Notes: generated by a model not told the origin, from the letters alone. DNA of 64,000 nucleotides from Candidatus Poribacteria bacterium (GCA_022821725.1 JAJEDB010000043.1:1-64000); one strand, 5' to 3'; positions 20,575 to 31,668 are shown, numbered from the stretch's first letter. Made by a program: numbers and translations.

Positions 20575-21663
20575 ATGAAACGAACGCCCCTTTATGAGGT
20601 TCACAAAAACCTCAATGCGAAATTCACTGAATTCGGCGGTTGGGAGATGCCCCTTCAGTATAGCAGCATCGTTAAGGAACATCTATCTGTCCGGAGTATT
20701 GTCGGTTTGTTTGATCTGTCCCACATGGGAGAGATTGAAGTTTCTGAACAGGGGGCAAACGAATTGGTGCAGAAACTCAGTACGAACGATACAAGTCGTT
20801 TAAGCGATGGGCGTGTGTTGTATACGCTATTCTGCAATGAAACAGGCGGAATTGTTGACGACTTACTCATTTATCGGCATGCTGATAACCACTATATGCT
20901 GGTGGTCAACGCCGCTAATATTGAAAAAGACCTGGCGTGGGTGGAGACCTGTAACGACACAGGCGCAGTAGTCAAAGACATATCCCAAGATACAGCTCTC
21001 ATTGCCCTACAAGGTCCAAAATCAATAGATATTCTGAACCTTTTTGTCCCTGAACGGGATGTTTCTCAAATTTCGTTTTTTCGGTTCGTAGTCGACAAAG
21101 TTGCGCGGATACCCACTATAATTTCACGAACAGGGTATACCGGTGAAACCGGTTTTGAGTTATATGTTAGCGCGAGCGCGGCAGAAGACTTATGGAAAGT
21201 GCTCTATCCTGCTGTAATTGCAGCAGAAGGACACCCCATAGGGCTCGGCGCACGCGACACGTTACGCCTTGAAGCCGGACTCCGCCTCTACGGCATGGAT
21301 ATGAACGACGATACGAACCCGTTTGAGGTTGGGTTGGGTCGATTCGTCAAACTTAAGAATCGGCAATTTATCGGTAAGAAGGCACTCTTATCAGAAAAAA
21401 AGAAGGGCATCACGAAACAGATGATCGGATTTCAGATGCTTGACCGCGCTGTAGCACGCCCGGGTTATGCCGTCTATCAGCAGGGTAAACATATAGGCGA
21501 CGTGACCAGTGGTGCCCCGTCACCGACTCTCAAATGTAGTATCGGGTTCGCTTCGATTGAATCACAAGCGGTGCCTGAAACTGAAAAAATTGATATAGAA
21601 ATTCGTGGTAAGATGCACCCCGCAAAAATTGTGAAGGTACCTTTTCTTTCAACAGGAACGTAA
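20575..21663 (+). CDS. gcvT: Glycine cleavage system aminomethyltransferase
   Basis: TPLYEVHKNLNAKFTEFGGWEMPLQYSSIVKEHLSVR; GLGARDTLRLEAGLRLYGMDM. Confidence 0.95.
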   Translation: MKRTPLYEVHKNLNAKFTEFGGWEMPLQYSSIVKEHLSVRSIVGLFDLSHMGEIEVSEQGANELVQKLSTNDTSRLSDGRVLYTLFCNETGGIVDDLLIYRHADNHYMLVVNAANIEKDLAWVETCNDTGAVVKDISQDTALIALQGPKSIDILNLFVPERDVSQISFFRFVVDKVARIPTIISRTGYTGETGFELYVSASAAEDLWKVLYPAVIAAEGHPIGLGARDTLRLEAGLRLYGMDMNDDTNPFEVGLGRFVKLKNRQFIGKKALLSEKKKGITKQMIGFQMLDRAVARPGYAVYQQGKHIGDVTSGAPSPTLKCSIGFASIESQAVPETEKIDIEIRGKMHPAKIVKVPFLSTGT

Positions 21664-21771
21664 TTTTTTTCACACAGATATAATATACGTAGACTGCCCA
21701 GTCTCGGTATTGATTCAACCGAAAACCAGCACCGACATCGTCTGTGCTGACCAGATTAAATAGTTAAAAAG

Positions 21772-22158
21772 ATGATTCCACAAAATTTAAAATACATGGA
21801 AAGCCATGAATGGGCAAAGCAAGAAGGCGACATTGTTACTATCGGTATCAGCGATTACGCGCAATCCGAAATCCAAGATATCGTCTACGTCGAATTGCCC
21901 GAAGTCGGTACTGAACTCACACAGAAAACAGAGTTCGGTGTGATAGAATCCGTCAAAGCCGCATTTGACCTCTATGCCCCTGTCAGTGGGGAGGTTATTG
22001 CGGTGAACGAATCCCTCCTTGATGCCCCAGAACAGGTTAATGAATCCCCTTACGATGAGGGGTGGTTTCTAAAAATTAGGATAACTGACGACAGCGAACT
22101 TGACGCGCTTCTGGATGCCGAGAGTTATCAGGCACATATTGAGGCGGAACATGGATAA
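21772..22158 (+). CDS. gcvH: Glycine cleavage system H protein
   Basis: [60 protein letters not shown]. Confidence 0.96.
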   Translation: MIPQNLKYMESHEWAKQEGDIVTIGISDYAQSEIQDIVYVELPEVGTELTQKTEFGVIESVKAAFDLYAPVSGEVIAVNESLLDAPEQVNESPYDEGWFLKIRITDDSELDALLDAESYQAHIEAEHG

Positions 22159-25051
22159 AAAACAGAAAAACGGAAGATCCTTCGCAGATCGGCACATCGG
22201 GCCCCGCTCAGAAGATATTGAACTGATGTTGTCAACGCTCGGCTATTCTTCAATGGCTGATTTCATTGAAGATGTTGTGCCAGCGGACATTCGTTTATCC
22301 GTTCCTTTGCGTTTAAATGGTGATGCGACTGGCTCAGGGCGTAGCTTGCAAGCCCATATTGCAAAATCAGAGTTAGAGGTGCTTGCTGCACTAAAGAAAC
22401 TCGCTTCCGAAAATGAGGTTTTCCGTTCCTTTATTGGAATGGGGTACTATAATTGCTTTGTTCCGCCAGTCATCCAGCGGAATATCCTGGAAAACCCCGG
22501 TTGGTATACCCAATACACCCCCTACCAAGCCGAGATTTCACAGGGACGTTTGGAGGCACTGCTTAACTTCCAAACAATGGTAATTGATTTAACCGGTTTA
22601 CCCGTCGCGAATGCCTCCCTCTTAGATGAGGCAACCGCCGCCGCTGAGGCGATGGGAATGTGTGTTGCAAACGTACCACAAAAGATCAGTCGAAACTTTT
22701 TTGTGTCAGAAACCTGTCATCCACAAACAATCGCTGTCCTACAAACACGCGCTGAACCCCTCGGTATTGAATTACAAATCGGTGATCATCGCGAGGTCAA
22801 TTTTGACACACCGATCTTAGGTGCCATCGTGCAATATCCGGCTACAGATGGGGCGATTTACGATTACAGTGAGTTCGCTAAACAAGTGCATGCCGCTGGC
22901 GGTTTATTCGTTACTGCAACGGATCTGTTGGCACTAACACTTTTACGTCCTCCTGGGGAATTCGGCGCTGACATCACTATCGGTAGCGCTCAGCGATTTG
23001 GGGTGCCGCTCGGATACGGGGGTCCCCACGCAGCTTTTCTTTCCACACATGAAGAACTTAAACGTAGTATTCCGGGACGGATTGCGGGGGTTTCTCAAGA
23101 TGCGACCGGCAAACCTGCGATCCGTCTGGCACTTCAAACGCGGGAACAACACATCCGACGCGAAAAAGCCACGAGCAATATATGCACCGCACAGGTCCTC
23201 CTCGCTGTAATGGCGGGGATGTACGCGGTTTATCATGGACCTACCGGACTTAAGCATATCGCTGAACGCGTCCACTCCCTCACTTGCACATTACGGACGG
23301 GACTTGAAGAACTGGGATTTACAACAGGCACAGCTCCCTGTTTTGATACGCTTTCTGTTACGATCCCAGCGGAAGCAACAGCAGAATTGCTCGCTTCTGC
23401 ACGTGCGCGGGAAATCAATTTTCGGGCAATTGATTCAACGCATATCGGCATCTCTTTAGACGAAACAACAACACCTGTTGATATTGAAGGAATCTTGCAA
23501 ATATTTGGGGCACAGACACGTTTGGAAAACGTTCCCGGTAGGAGCGAGCTCCAACTCGCAATCCCTATGGATTTGCAACGCAAGAGTGCCTACCTAACAC
23601 ATCCGGTGTTCAATAGTTACCATTCTGAAACCGAGATGCTTCGCTATATCCACAAACTTCAAACCAAAGACCTCTCCCTTGTGAATGCCATGATACCGCT
23701 CGGTTCTTGCACCATGAAACTCAACGCTACGGCGGAGATGGTCCCGGTAACATGGAACGAATTTGGCGGATTGCACCCCTTCGCACCGCTGGAACAAGCA
23801 AAGGGGTATCAACATCTATTTTCACAATTGGAGACGTGGTTAGCTGAAATAACGGGTTATAGTGGTATATCGTTGCAGCCGAATGCGGGTTCGCAAGGTG
23901 AATATGCCGGACTGTTAGTCATACGAAAATATCACCAGAGTCGCGGGGAGTCGCATCGTAATGTCTGCCTAATACCAACATCTGCACACGGCACGAATCC
24001 TGCGAGTGCTGTGATGGCGGGAATGCAAGTGGTCGTCGTGGCGTGCGATACGGATGGGAATATTGATCTCGCAGATCTTCAATTAAAAGCTGATGCGCAT
24101 CGTGAAAATCTCGCAGCTGCCATGATTACGTACCCTTCAACACACGGGGTCTTTGAGGAGAAAATTCGAGAAATTTGCGATATTGTTCATCAATCCGGTG
24201 GACAGGTCTACATGGACGGTGCGAATCTGAATGCGCTTGTTGGCATCGGGCAGCCTGCGGATATTGGCGCGGATGTCTGCCATTTGAACCTCCACAAAAC
24301 TTTCTGTATCCCACACGGAGGCGGGGGTCCGGGGATGGGACCTATTGGAGTCAAGGCACATCTCACAGATTTCTTGCCAACACATCCACTTGTCCCTGTC
24401 GGGGGTGATGCTGGCATTGGTGCGGTATCCGCTGCGCCGTGGGGAAGTCCAGGCATCCTGCCTATCTCATGGGCTTATGTGGCGATGATGGGACCGCAAG
24501 GACTTACAGCAGCGACAGAAGTCGCGATCCTGAACGCCAATTATATTGCCAAACGGCTTGCTCCGCATTATCCTGTCCTTTATACCGGAAAAAATGGTTT
24601 AGTGGCACACGAATGTATCATTGATTTGCGTGCTTTTAAGAAGAGTGCCGACATAGATGTGACGGATGTCGCAAAGCGATTGATGGATTATGGATTCCAC
24701 GCACCGACTGTCTCTTGGCCCGTCTTGGGCACGATGATGATTGAACCGACGGAAAGCGAATCGACAGCGGAATTAGAACGGTTCTGTGATGCCCTCATCT
24801 CAATTCGTGAAGAGATAGCAGAGATTGAGGCGGGTGCCGCTGATCGGGCAGACAATGTATTGAAAAACGCGCCCCACACCGTAGAAATGGTTACACACTC
24901 TGAGTGGGAGCATTCCTATACCCGTGAAAGCGCCGCGTTTCCGAAACCGTGGGTTCGTGAGGCTAAATTTTGGCCCGCAGTCGCACGTATCAACGAGGTT
25001 TATGGCGACAGGAATTTGATGTGTGCCTGCCCACCACTTGATGAATATTAG
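22151..25051 (+). CDS. gcvP: Glycine dehydrogenase (P protein), single-chain form
   Basis: [61 protein letters not shown] overlap with gcvH stop. Confidence 0.95.
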   Translation: MDKKQKNGRSFADRHIGPRSEDIELMLSTLGYSSMADFIEDVVPADIRLSVPLRLNGDATGSGRSLQAHIAKSELEVLAALKKLASENEVFRSFIGMGYYNCFVPPVIQRNILENPGWYTQYTPYQAEISQGRLEALLNFQTMVIDLTGLPVANASLLDEATAAAEAMGMCVANVPQKISRNFFVSETCHPQTIAVLQTRAEPLGIELQIGDHREVNFDTPILGAIVQYPATDGAIYDYSEFAKQVHAAGGLFVTATDLLALTLLRPPGEFGADITIGSAQRFGVPLGYGGPHAAFLSTHEELKRSIPGRIAGVSQDATGKPAIRLALQTREQHIRREKATSNICTAQVLLAVMAGMYAVYHGPTGLKHIAERVHSLTCTLRTGLEELGFTTGTAPCFDTLSVTIPAEATAELLASARAREINFRAIDSTHIGISLDETTTPVDIEGILQIFGAQTRLENVPGRSELQLAIPMDLQRKSAYLTHPVFNSYHSETEMLRYIHKLQTKDLSLVNAMIPLGSCTMKLNATAEMVPVTWNEFGGLHPFAPLEQAKGYQHLFSQLETWLAEITGYSGISLQPNAGSQGEYAGLLVIRKYHQSRGESHRNVCLIPTSAHGTNPASAVMAGMQVVVVACDTDGNIDLADLQLKADAHRENLAAAMITYPSTHGVFEEKIREICDIVHQSGGQVYMDGANLNALVGIGQPADIGADVCHLNLHKTFCIPHGGGGPGMGPIGVKAHLTDFLPTHPLVPVGGDAGIGAVSAAPWGSPGILPISWAYVAMMGPQGLTAATEVAILNANYIAKRLAPHYPVLYTGKNGLVAHECIIDLRAFKKSADIDVTDVAKRLMDYGFHAPTVSWPVLGTMMIEPTESESTAELERFCDALISIREEIAEIEAGAADRADNVLKNAPHTVEMVTHSEWEHSYTRESAAFPKPWVREAKFWPAVARINEVYGDRNLMCACPPLDEY

Positions 25052-25076
25052 AATTTACGCAAACTAAACCAGTATC

Positions 25077-25107
25077 GGACTTATACGCTGAAAAAATGCG
25101 TAAGTCC
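25077..25107. repeat. Short hairpin with GGACTTA(TA)CGC/GCGTAAGTCC arms
   Basis: Imperfect inverted repeat matching the IS/MITE-like ends at 127-136 and 53807-53896. Confidence 0.6.
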
Positions 25108-25120
25108 TATCCTATATAAA

Positions 25121-25217
25121 ACAAAACCCGTAGCCCGTAATGTAATGGAGGGCGGATATAAGAAACGTATTTGATAGTTCTAACGCACGTTATTTAACCG
25201 CAAGGTAAAATTAAAAG
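25121..25217 (+). repeat. Dispersed leader element copy A, ends 1 nt before trkA ATG region
   Basis: GCCC-N13-GGGC 21-nt stem-loop (25133-25153); CCGCAAGGTAAAATTAAAA at 25198-25216. Confidence 0.85.
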
Positions 25218-26624
25218 ATGAAAGCGATAATTATAGGGGCAGGAGAGGTTGGATTCCATATTGCCAAACTTCTCACTGTCCAGGCTAACGATGTTGTTCT
25301 CATTGATGAATCCGATGCTGCTTGCGATCGGGTTAATGAACAATTGGACTTGCAAACGCTGCAGGGTTCCGGAGCATCCCCGCGCCTTCTCAAGACCGCT
25401 GGCATTGACGAAGCGGATCTCCTCATTGCCGTTACGAATAGTGATGAGATTAATATGCTCGCTTGTCAGATAGCCGGCAGGTACAGCGTCAGCACAAAAA
25501 TCGCACGGGTCTCAAATCCTGACTACTTCTCCACAGAGAGCGGACTGACTCCGAAAGACTTCGGTATCGATCTACTGGTGAGTCCAGAGCAACGCTGCAT
25601 TGCTGAATTTGTCCGGCTCTTGCAGATACCTGAGGCACGAGAAATTGTCGACTTTGAAGACGGAAAAGTCCAACTTGTCTCGTTTCGTGCCAGACAGTCA
25701 AACCCCTTAATAGGAAAATCGCTCGCCGAGTTGGACGCAAGTGGGCTGCTCGCCGATATCCGCTTTGCTGCCATCAGTCGTCGTGGCAATCCTAATAACG
25801 GCAACCCGATCAGTAACGGCAACAGGCACATTATCATTCCGAGAGGGGCAGATGCACTGCAACAAGGGGATGAAGCATTTGTCATCGGCAGTTCGCTGGC
25901 AGTTGAGCAATTGTTACGTATTAGTGGTATCACATTTAACCAGCAACTCGATCGTGTTATCATCGTGGGGGCAAGCCCCATTGGCATTGGACTCGCCCGT
26001 GTGCTTGAAGAAAATGACACCGATGTCAAACTCATTGAAGCCGATCAAACCCAAGCGCGACTGGCATCCCAACGCCTCAAGCGGACCACCGTTTTACAAG
26101 GCGATTATCTTCAATACAGACTCCTTGAAGAAGCAGGTGTAGAGGGTGTTAATGGATTCGTCTCCGTCACAGGGGACGATGAAAACGACATTATGGCATG
26201 CATGACCGCTAAAGAGAACGGTGCCCAGCGTGTCCTCGCGCTCGTTCAGCGGCCTCGTTATCTCCCCTTGTTGGCGCGTATTCCGAGACTTGATGGTGCG
26301 GTGAGTAGACATCTCACGGTTGTTAGCAATATCCTGCGGCTCATCCGTCGCGGAAATATCATTTCTGTTGCATCGCTTCACGGAATAGATGCGGAAGTGA
26401 TTGAGATTGTCGCTGGTGTCAACGCGAAGATTGTCCACAAGGAACTCATCTCTTTCAAAACAAAATTCCCAGAAAACGCCTTTATCGGTGCCGTCCTTCG
26501 ACGGGAAAAACTCATGATTCCAACCGGTCAGTCTGTTATCCAACCTGCAGATCGCGTGATCGTCTTTAGTATGCCCGACGCGATTCCAATTGTCGAAGAC
26601 CTGTTCGCGGAGCGGAGAGACTAA
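25218..26624 (+). CDS. trkA: Trk system potassium uptake protein TrkA
   Basis: Two RCK/NAD-binding domains: MKAIIIGAGEVGFHIAKLLT and VIIVGASPIGIGLARVLEE. Confidence 0.93.
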   Translation: MKAIIIGAGEVGFHIAKLLTVQANDVVLIDESDAACDRVNEQLDLQTLQGSGASPRLLKTAGIDEADLLIAVTNSDEINMLACQIAGRYSVSTKIARVSNPDYFSTESGLTPKDFGIDLLVSPEQRCIAEFVRLLQIPEAREIVDFEDGKVQLVSFRARQSNPLIGKSLAELDASGLLADIRFAAISRRGNPNNGNPISNGNRHIIIPRGADALQQGDEAFVIGSSLAVEQLLRISGITFNQQLDRVIIVGASPIGIGLARVLEENDTDVKLIEADQTQARLASQRLKRTTVLQGDYLQYRLLEEAGVEGVNGFVSVTGDDENDIMACMTAKENGAQRVLALVQRPRYLPLLARIPRLDGAVSRHLTVVSNILRLIRRGNIISVASLHGIDAEVIEIVAGVNAKIVHKELISFKTKFPENAFIGAVLRREKLMIPTGQSVIQPADRVIVFSMPDAIPIVEDLFAERRD

Positions 26625-26646
26625 AGGTTGTCAATTACCTATTAAA

Positions 26647-28152
26647 ATGAGCCTTAAATTAATCGCTTATACGCTTGGTAATTTACTTATCTGTCTCGCC
26701 GGAACGATGCTACTGCCCTTGGGAGTGGCTATCTATTATCAGACGAGAGCCGGTGAAGCCGAGAGCAATTTGTCGGCTTTTGTCATCTCAGCGATACTCA
26801 CCTTAGTTGTCGGCTTGGTTCTCCGTTTTAGTATTCGCGCACGACAGGAAGAACTCGGCATCCGCGAAGGCTTTGCGGTTGTCGCTTTGGGATGGGTAAC
26901 GGTTGCCCTTTTTGGATCGCTCCCCTACATATTTGCAGACGTGTTTCGCAGTGAAGGTCGCTCCCCGTGGGTAGAATTTTCCTTCTGTTATTTTGAATCT
27001 ATGGCGGGGTTCTCGACGACGGGTGCCACTGTCCTCACCGAAATTGAGCATCTTTCACACGCTGTGCTCTTCTGGCGGAGCCTTTCCCACTGGCTGGGTG
27101 GCATGGGAATTGTTGTGCTTGCTGTCGCCATTCTTCCGATGCTCGGCATCGGGGGTATGCAGCTTTTTCGCGCCGAGGCTCCCGGACCGCAGACCGATCG
27201 ACTCACCCCGCGTATCGCACAAACGGCTAAACTTCTCTGGGGCGTTTATCTCTTGCTCTCTTTTTTAGAAACAGCCCTCCTGATGCTCGGCGGCATGTCA
27301 CTCTTTGACGCGCTCTGCCACACCTTTGGCACGATGGCAACTGGAGGGTTTTCAACGAAGAACCAGAGCATCGGGCACTACAACAGTGTTTATGTTGACA
27401 TGGTTATAAGTTTCTTCATGTTTCTCGCCGGAACTAATTTCGCGCTGCATTACCGTGCGCTTCGAGGCGATGTCAAAGCCTATTTCCAAGATACAGAATT
27501 CAAATTCTACTGTATTGTTATCGCAGTGAGTATTACCCTAATTTCATGGAATACCATCAGGTTTCAGGTCGATGGGGATATCCCTTATGATTCAATGTGG
27601 ACATCGCTACGCTATGCTACGTTTCAGGTGACGTCTATCATCACGACCACTGGCTACGGGACGGCTGACTTCGAACAGTGGCCCGCCCTCTCCCAATTCA
27701 TTTTAGTGACACTTATGTTCTACGGGGGGTGCGCTGGCTCCACGGGAGGCGGTATGAAGCAGGTTCGATTCCTACTCCTTATTAAACAGAGTCGCGCCGA
27801 AATTAAACGCCTCCTTTTCCCGCATGCTGTACTTCCTATTCGCGTTAACGATCGAGTCGTTCCCCCCGAAGTGATGACGAATGTTCTGGGTTTCTTTTTC
27901 TTTTTCATCGGGATTTTTGCGATTGTAACGTGCATTATGGCAACTTTGGGGCTTGACCTTGTGAGTGCCGCTGGTGCGACAATCGCTACACTCGGAAACA
28001 TCGGTCCCGGTCTCGGTAGCGTAGGACCCACGGATAACTACGCCCATATTCACACGGCTGGAAAATATATTCTGTCTTTCTGTATGTTACTGGGACGTTT
28101 AGAACTTTATACCGTGCTTATCCTCTTTTCACCAAATTTCTGGAAACGATGA
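26647..28152 (+). CDS. trkH: Trk-type potassium transporter TrkH
   Basis: ESMAGFSTTGATVL, HWLGGMGIVVLAVAILPMLGIGGMQLF, MFYGGCAGSTGGGMK. Confidence 0.93.
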   Translation: MSLKLIAYTLGNLLICLAGTMLLPLGVAIYYQTRAGEAESNLSAFVISAILTLVVGLVLRFSIRARQEELGIREGFAVVALGWVTVALFGSLPYIFADVFRSEGRSPWVEFSFCYFESMAGFSTTGATVLTEIEHLSHAVLFWRSLSHWLGGMGIVVLAVAILPMLGIGGMQLFRAEAPGPQTDRLTPRIAQTAKLLWGVYLLLSFLETALLMLGGMSLFDALCHTFGTMATGGFSTKNQSIGHYNSVYVDMVISFFMFLAGTNFALHYRALRGDVKAYFQDTEFKFYCIVIAVSITLISWNTIRFQVDGDIPYDSMWTSLRYATFQVTSIITTTGYGTADFEQWPALSQFILVTLMFYGGCAGSTGGGMKQVRFLLLIKQSRAEIKRLLFPHAVLPIRVNDRVVPPEVMTNVLGFFFFFIGIFAIVTCIMATLGLDLVSAAGATIATLGNIGPGLGSVGPTDNYAHIHTAGKYILSFCMLLGRLELYTVLILFSPNFWKR

Positions 28153-28239
28153 TTTTAATTTTACCTTGCGGATAAGCGTCATAGTCTGTATTTTGAAAGT
28201 TTTTGATTTCGAGTCGTCCTCCATTACATTACGGACTTG
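28153..28239 (-). repeat. Dispersed leader element copy B, inverted, abutting trkH stop
   Basis: Reverse complement shows GTCC-N13-GGAC stem (28216-28236) and exact CCGCAAGGTAAAATTAAAA (28153-28171). Confidence 0.85.
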
Positions 28240-28329
28240 CGGTTCGATCTTAAGAAGTATGTTCAGAATACGCAAAAACCTGCGCGTAAGCGAAGCGAAG
28301 CGCAGATCGAAAACCCAATCATAAAAAAA

Positions 28330-28974
28330 ATGAACACCGATAAACTACGCAGAGAATATAGAGTCCATGATGGACACCTACTTGAAGAGAATGTTTCGTC
28401 CGATCCGTTTGAACAATTTGAAAGGTGGTTCTCGGATGCGATCGCCGCCAAACTCGACCTACCGGATGCGATGACGTTGGCAACGGCAACGCCGCAAGGT
28501 ATACCGTCTGCTCGAATGGTGGTCCTCAGAGGTTTCAATGCGAGAGGTTTCTGTTTCTACACGGATTATGGAAGCCAAAAGGGACAGGAACTGGCTGAGA
28601 ATCCGAACGCGGCGTTGGTATTCTATTGGCGTGAACTCGATCGGCAGGTCCGCAGCACTGGCACTGTCGAAAAAATGACAGCCGAGGAATCAGATGCTTA
28701 CTTCGCCAGTCGTCCAGTGAGCAGTCAACTCGCCGTGTGGGCAGAACGTCAGAGCCTTTTGATTTCAGGACGAGAACATCTCACAGAAGGATATCAACGA
28801 GCGGAACAGACGTATGCCCAGGATACCATTCCACGTCCACCACAGTGGGGTGGATACCGACTCGTGCCGAATCTGTTTGAATTTTGGCAGGGGTGTCCGA
28901 ACCGTCTCCATGATCGACTCTGTTATACGCTACAACCCGATGGGACATGGGAGATGAAACGCCTATCGCCATAA
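28330..28974 (+). CDS. pdxH: Pyridoxamine 5'-phosphate oxidase
   Basis: DPFEQFERWFSDA...PSARMVVLRGFNARGFCFYTDYGSQKGQEL...RPPQWGGYRLVPNLFEFWQG. Confidence 0.94.
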   Translation: MNTDKLRREYRVHDGHLLEENVSSDPFEQFERWFSDAIAAKLDLPDAMTLATATPQGIPSARMVVLRGFNARGFCFYTDYGSQKGQELAENPNAALVFYWRELDRQVRSTGTVEKMTAEESDAYFASRPVSSQLAVWAERQSLLISGREHLTEGYQRAEQTYAQDTIPRPPQWGGYRLVPNLFEFWQGCPNRLHDRLCYTLQPDGTWEMKRLSP

Positions 28975-29091
28975 ATTTAATATTTTGTTAGATGAATCAA
29001 AGAAATCTCGGAAATCACTTAATTTTTCTTGCAGACTCGTATTACAGTTTAACCGCTCGTAGAATAGATCGAAAACTGGAGGAGACTCCCA

Positions 29092-29235
29092 ATGAATTCA
29101 ATGAAATTGGTATGCCTTGCAGGAACACTTTTTCTTTTCTCTTTCCCTGGATGGACAGGTACGTTTATCGAAACCTTCAATGAGGACGACCTCATGGGGA
29201 CGTTTGAAATAGGGAAATTGACAGATATACACCTT
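29092..29235 (+). pseudogene. Truncated N-terminal paralog of the downstream secreted protein
   Basis: MNSMKLVCLAGTLFLFSFPGWTGTFIETFNEDDLMG parallels MKFRRIIILLFFLPFSASAGTFVETFDAKDLQ of the 29336 ORF. Confidence 0.5.
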
Positions 29236-29244
29236 TGCGAAAGC

Positions 29245-29297
29245 GCGTGTGAATGTATCTGCTGTAGGAGCGACCTCCCGGTCGCGACTCACACCGC
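29245..29297. repeat. Bipartite hairpin repeat (family 2) with GTAGGAGCGACCTCCCGGTCGCGACTC core
   Basis: Core 29264-29290 with GCGACC/GGTCGC stem; outer GCGTGTGA/TCACACCGC pairing. Confidence 0.75.
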
Positions 29298-29335
29298 ATA
29301 ACAAGGAAAATCATATGAAATTAAGGAGACCGCGG

Positions 29336-30034
29336 ATGAAATTTAGACGTATCATAATTCTGCTGTTTTTTCTGCCTTTCTCTGCTTCGGCGGGGACGTT
29401 TGTGGAAACATTTGACGCCAAAGATTTACAAGATTGGCAGGATCTTACCATGGTGAATCTCGATGCTGCTCAAGCTACTTGGGAGGTACTTGATGGCGAA
29501 CTTCAGGGGATGAGCCATACCACCTTGGTGAGTTTACTTACAGTTGGGGATAAGGCATGGAAAGATTACATCGTCGAATTTGATGTCAAACCTATGAAAA
29601 AACATGGTCCAGGAAGCATAGCAATTGCGGCCCGGAAGAAAAAGACCGCAATCATGACATGTATGATCGGTGACATAGAATTTCCAGATCCAGAATCAAA
29701 GGCTATCTGCTTCAGCGGTGACTTCCACGGGAATAGATATGTGGTTCTCAACAGCGAAGCCGCTCCGTTGTTAACATTGGAAACATGGTCACATCTGAAA
29801 TTGAGCGTTCATGGCCCAACCTTTACCTTCTGGATTAATGGTAAACAGATATTGGAAGCAAGAGATCAGGAAGCTAATTTTCTGATAGGGGGTGTCGGTT
29901 TTGGGATAGCGAACTATACGGCGCGCTTTGATAACATCATCATTACCGGTGATACTATTCCGAATAAGGGACGGCTTGCCGTAACACCCCAAGGAAAACT
30001 CGCGACGGTGTGGGGACAGTTGAAGAAGTTTTAG
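29336..30034 (+). CDS. Secreted LamG/DUF1080-like protein
   Basis: Signal peptide; GTFVETFDAKDLQDWQD...HLKLSVHGPTFTFWINGKQILEARD...GGVGFGIANYTARFDNIIITGDTI. Confidence 0.7.
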   Translation: MKFRRIIILLFFLPFSASAGTFVETFDAKDLQDWQDLTMVNLDAAQATWEVLDGELQGMSHTTLVSLLTVGDKAWKDYIVEFDVKPMKKHGPGSIAIAARKKKTAIMTCMIGDIEFPDPESKAICFSGDFHGNRYVVLNSEAAPLLTLETWSHLKLSVHGPTFTFWINGKQILEARDQEANFLIGGVGFGIANYTARFDNIIITGDTIPNKGRLAVTPQGKLATVWGQLKKF

Positions 30035-30254
30035 ACATAGAAACAAGAGGCTATCTTTTCCAATGTGAATATAGAGTTATGGTAGTCTTAATTCAAAAAT
30101 ATTTTTTCTAAAAAAAACTTGACAATGTTTTTGAAATATGAGAAACTATTAAGCATATTAGGGAATTGTGTTTCTGAATCGGCATTAACTTTTAACTTTG
30201 GCAAAGTTCACGAGCCAATATTAAGATGTGTGAGGGCAAAATAGATTAGAAACA

Positions 30255-30623
30255 ATGTTAATAGATTATCTTCCAATCTTGTTGTTGGGACTCTTCGCAG
30301 TCCTCTTTGCGGGTATTAATCTCGCCCTAACCCATATTCTTGGACCCAAACGCCCGACCCGCGTTAAACTCTCCGTTTACGAATCGGGTGTCCGCCCCGT
30401 CGGCGACGCGAGACAACGCTTTACAATTCGGTTTGACCTCGTCGCGATGCTCTTTATCATCTTCGATATTGAGGTGGTATTCCTTTATCCGTGGGCAGTG
30501 GTCTTCAAGAAATTCTCTGAAACGAGTGGTTTATTTATTTTAATTGAAATGCTGGTGTTTATCGGTATTCTTCTTCTCGGCTATATCTATGCTTGGAAGA
30601 AAGGAGGCTTAACATGGGATTAG
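30255..30623 (+). CDS. nuoA: NADH-quinone oxidoreductase subunit A
   Basis: [41 protein letters not shown]. Confidence 0.95.
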   Translation: MLIDYLPILLLGLFAVLFAGINLALTHILGPKRPTRVKLSVYESGVRPVGDARQRFTIRFDLVAMLFIIFDIEVVFLYPWAVVFKKFSETSGLFILIEMLVFIGILLLGYIYAWKKGGLTWD

Positions 30624-31123
30624 ATTTTGTTGGACGCGGGGTCGGAGAGACGGATGGAAATATCATCACAACGAGTATAGAGAAGGTTGTCAACTGGGGA
30701 CGTAAGAACTCGTTGTGGCCCATGCCGTTCGGAACAGCGTGTTGTGCCATTGAGATGATGGCGACCTTGGCTTCCAAATACGACCTCTCTCGATTCGGTT
30801 CTGAAGCGATCCGCTTTTCACCCCGCCAATCGGATCTGCTCATCGTTTCCGGCAGGATTTCCATCAAGATGATGCCGGTGCTAAAACGGATTTATGACCA
30901 AATGCCGGATCCGAAGTGGGTGATTTCGATGGGGGCATGCGCTTCCTGCGGCGGCGTGTTTGACACCTATACCCTCATCCAAGGCGTTGATCAGTTCCTC
31001 CCCGTGGATGTTTACATACCCGGATGCCCGCCACGCCCCGAAGACCTCATTGATGCCGTGATGCAGGTGCAGCAGAAAATCACCAGTGGTGCTTCACCTA
31101 AGGGAGTAGAGGCAGTCGTATGA
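30614..31123 (+). CDS. nuoB: NADH-quinone oxidoreductase subunit B
   Basis: [61 protein letters not shown]. Confidence 0.96.
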   Translation: MGLDFVGRGVGETDGNIITTSIEKVVNWGRKNSLWPMPFGTACCAIEMMATLASKYDLSRFGSEAIRFSPRQSDLLIVSGRISIKMMPVLKRIYDQMPDPKWVISMGACASCGGVFDTYTLIQGVDQFLPVDVYIPGCPPRPEDLIDAVMQVQQKITSGASPKGVEAVV

Positions 31124-31668
31124 ATGAAGAGAAAGAAGTTGAAGAACAGTCGAAACCGCTCGTCCTTGAAAAATTAGAGGAACATCACGCAGATGCTCTC
31201 TTGGCACAGGACGAAATGCGTGGCACTGTCGTCGTTGTTGTTCGTAAAGAACAGGCTTACGCCGTTTTGGAGTATCTGAAAACGGATGCTGAACTCGCCT
31301 ATACCTTTCTCGTTGATGTTACCGCTGTCGACAATTCTCAGATGGAATCCGAGTTGATGCAGTTTGACTATGCGCGGTTCATGGTCGTCTATCAGCTCTA
31401 TTCCTATCAGGGGCAGTGTCGCCTCCGAGTAAAGGTCCCTGTCCATGAAAGTGACTTAAGCATTCCATCCGTGACTGCATTGTGGAAAGGTGCGAACTGG
31501 CTGGAGCGTGAGACTTACGACATGTTTGGTATCAATTTTGAGGGACACCCCGATCTGCGTCGGATCTTGATGCCGGACGATTTTGAGGGACACCCGCTCC
31601 GTAAGGATTATCCACTCCGCGGACGTGGCGAGCGCGAACGCTTTAATTTTGATAAACAGAATGTCTAA
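31120..31668 (+). CDS. nuoC: NADH-quinone oxidoreductase subunit C
   Basis: [40 protein letters not shown]. Confidence 0.95.
   Translation: MNEEKEVEEQSKPLVLEKLEEHHADALLAQDEMRGTVVVVVRKEQAYAVLEYLKTDAELAYTFLVDVTAVDNSQMESELMQFDYARFMVVYQLYSYQGQCRLRVKVPVHESDLSIPSVTALWKGANWLERETYDMFGINFEGHPDLRRILMPDDFEGHPLRKDYPLRGRGERERFNFDKQNV

Noticed and set aside
22100-22150. Upstream extension of gcvP inside gcvH
   Set aside because: ATG at 22151 (ATGGATAA overlap with the gcvH stop) gives the usual N-terminus; the extension is the gcvH 3' end in another frame
30119-30160. Promoter before nuoA (TTGACA at about 30119)
   Set aside because: Good -35-like hexamer but no acceptable -10 at 16-18 nt spacing; left uncalled
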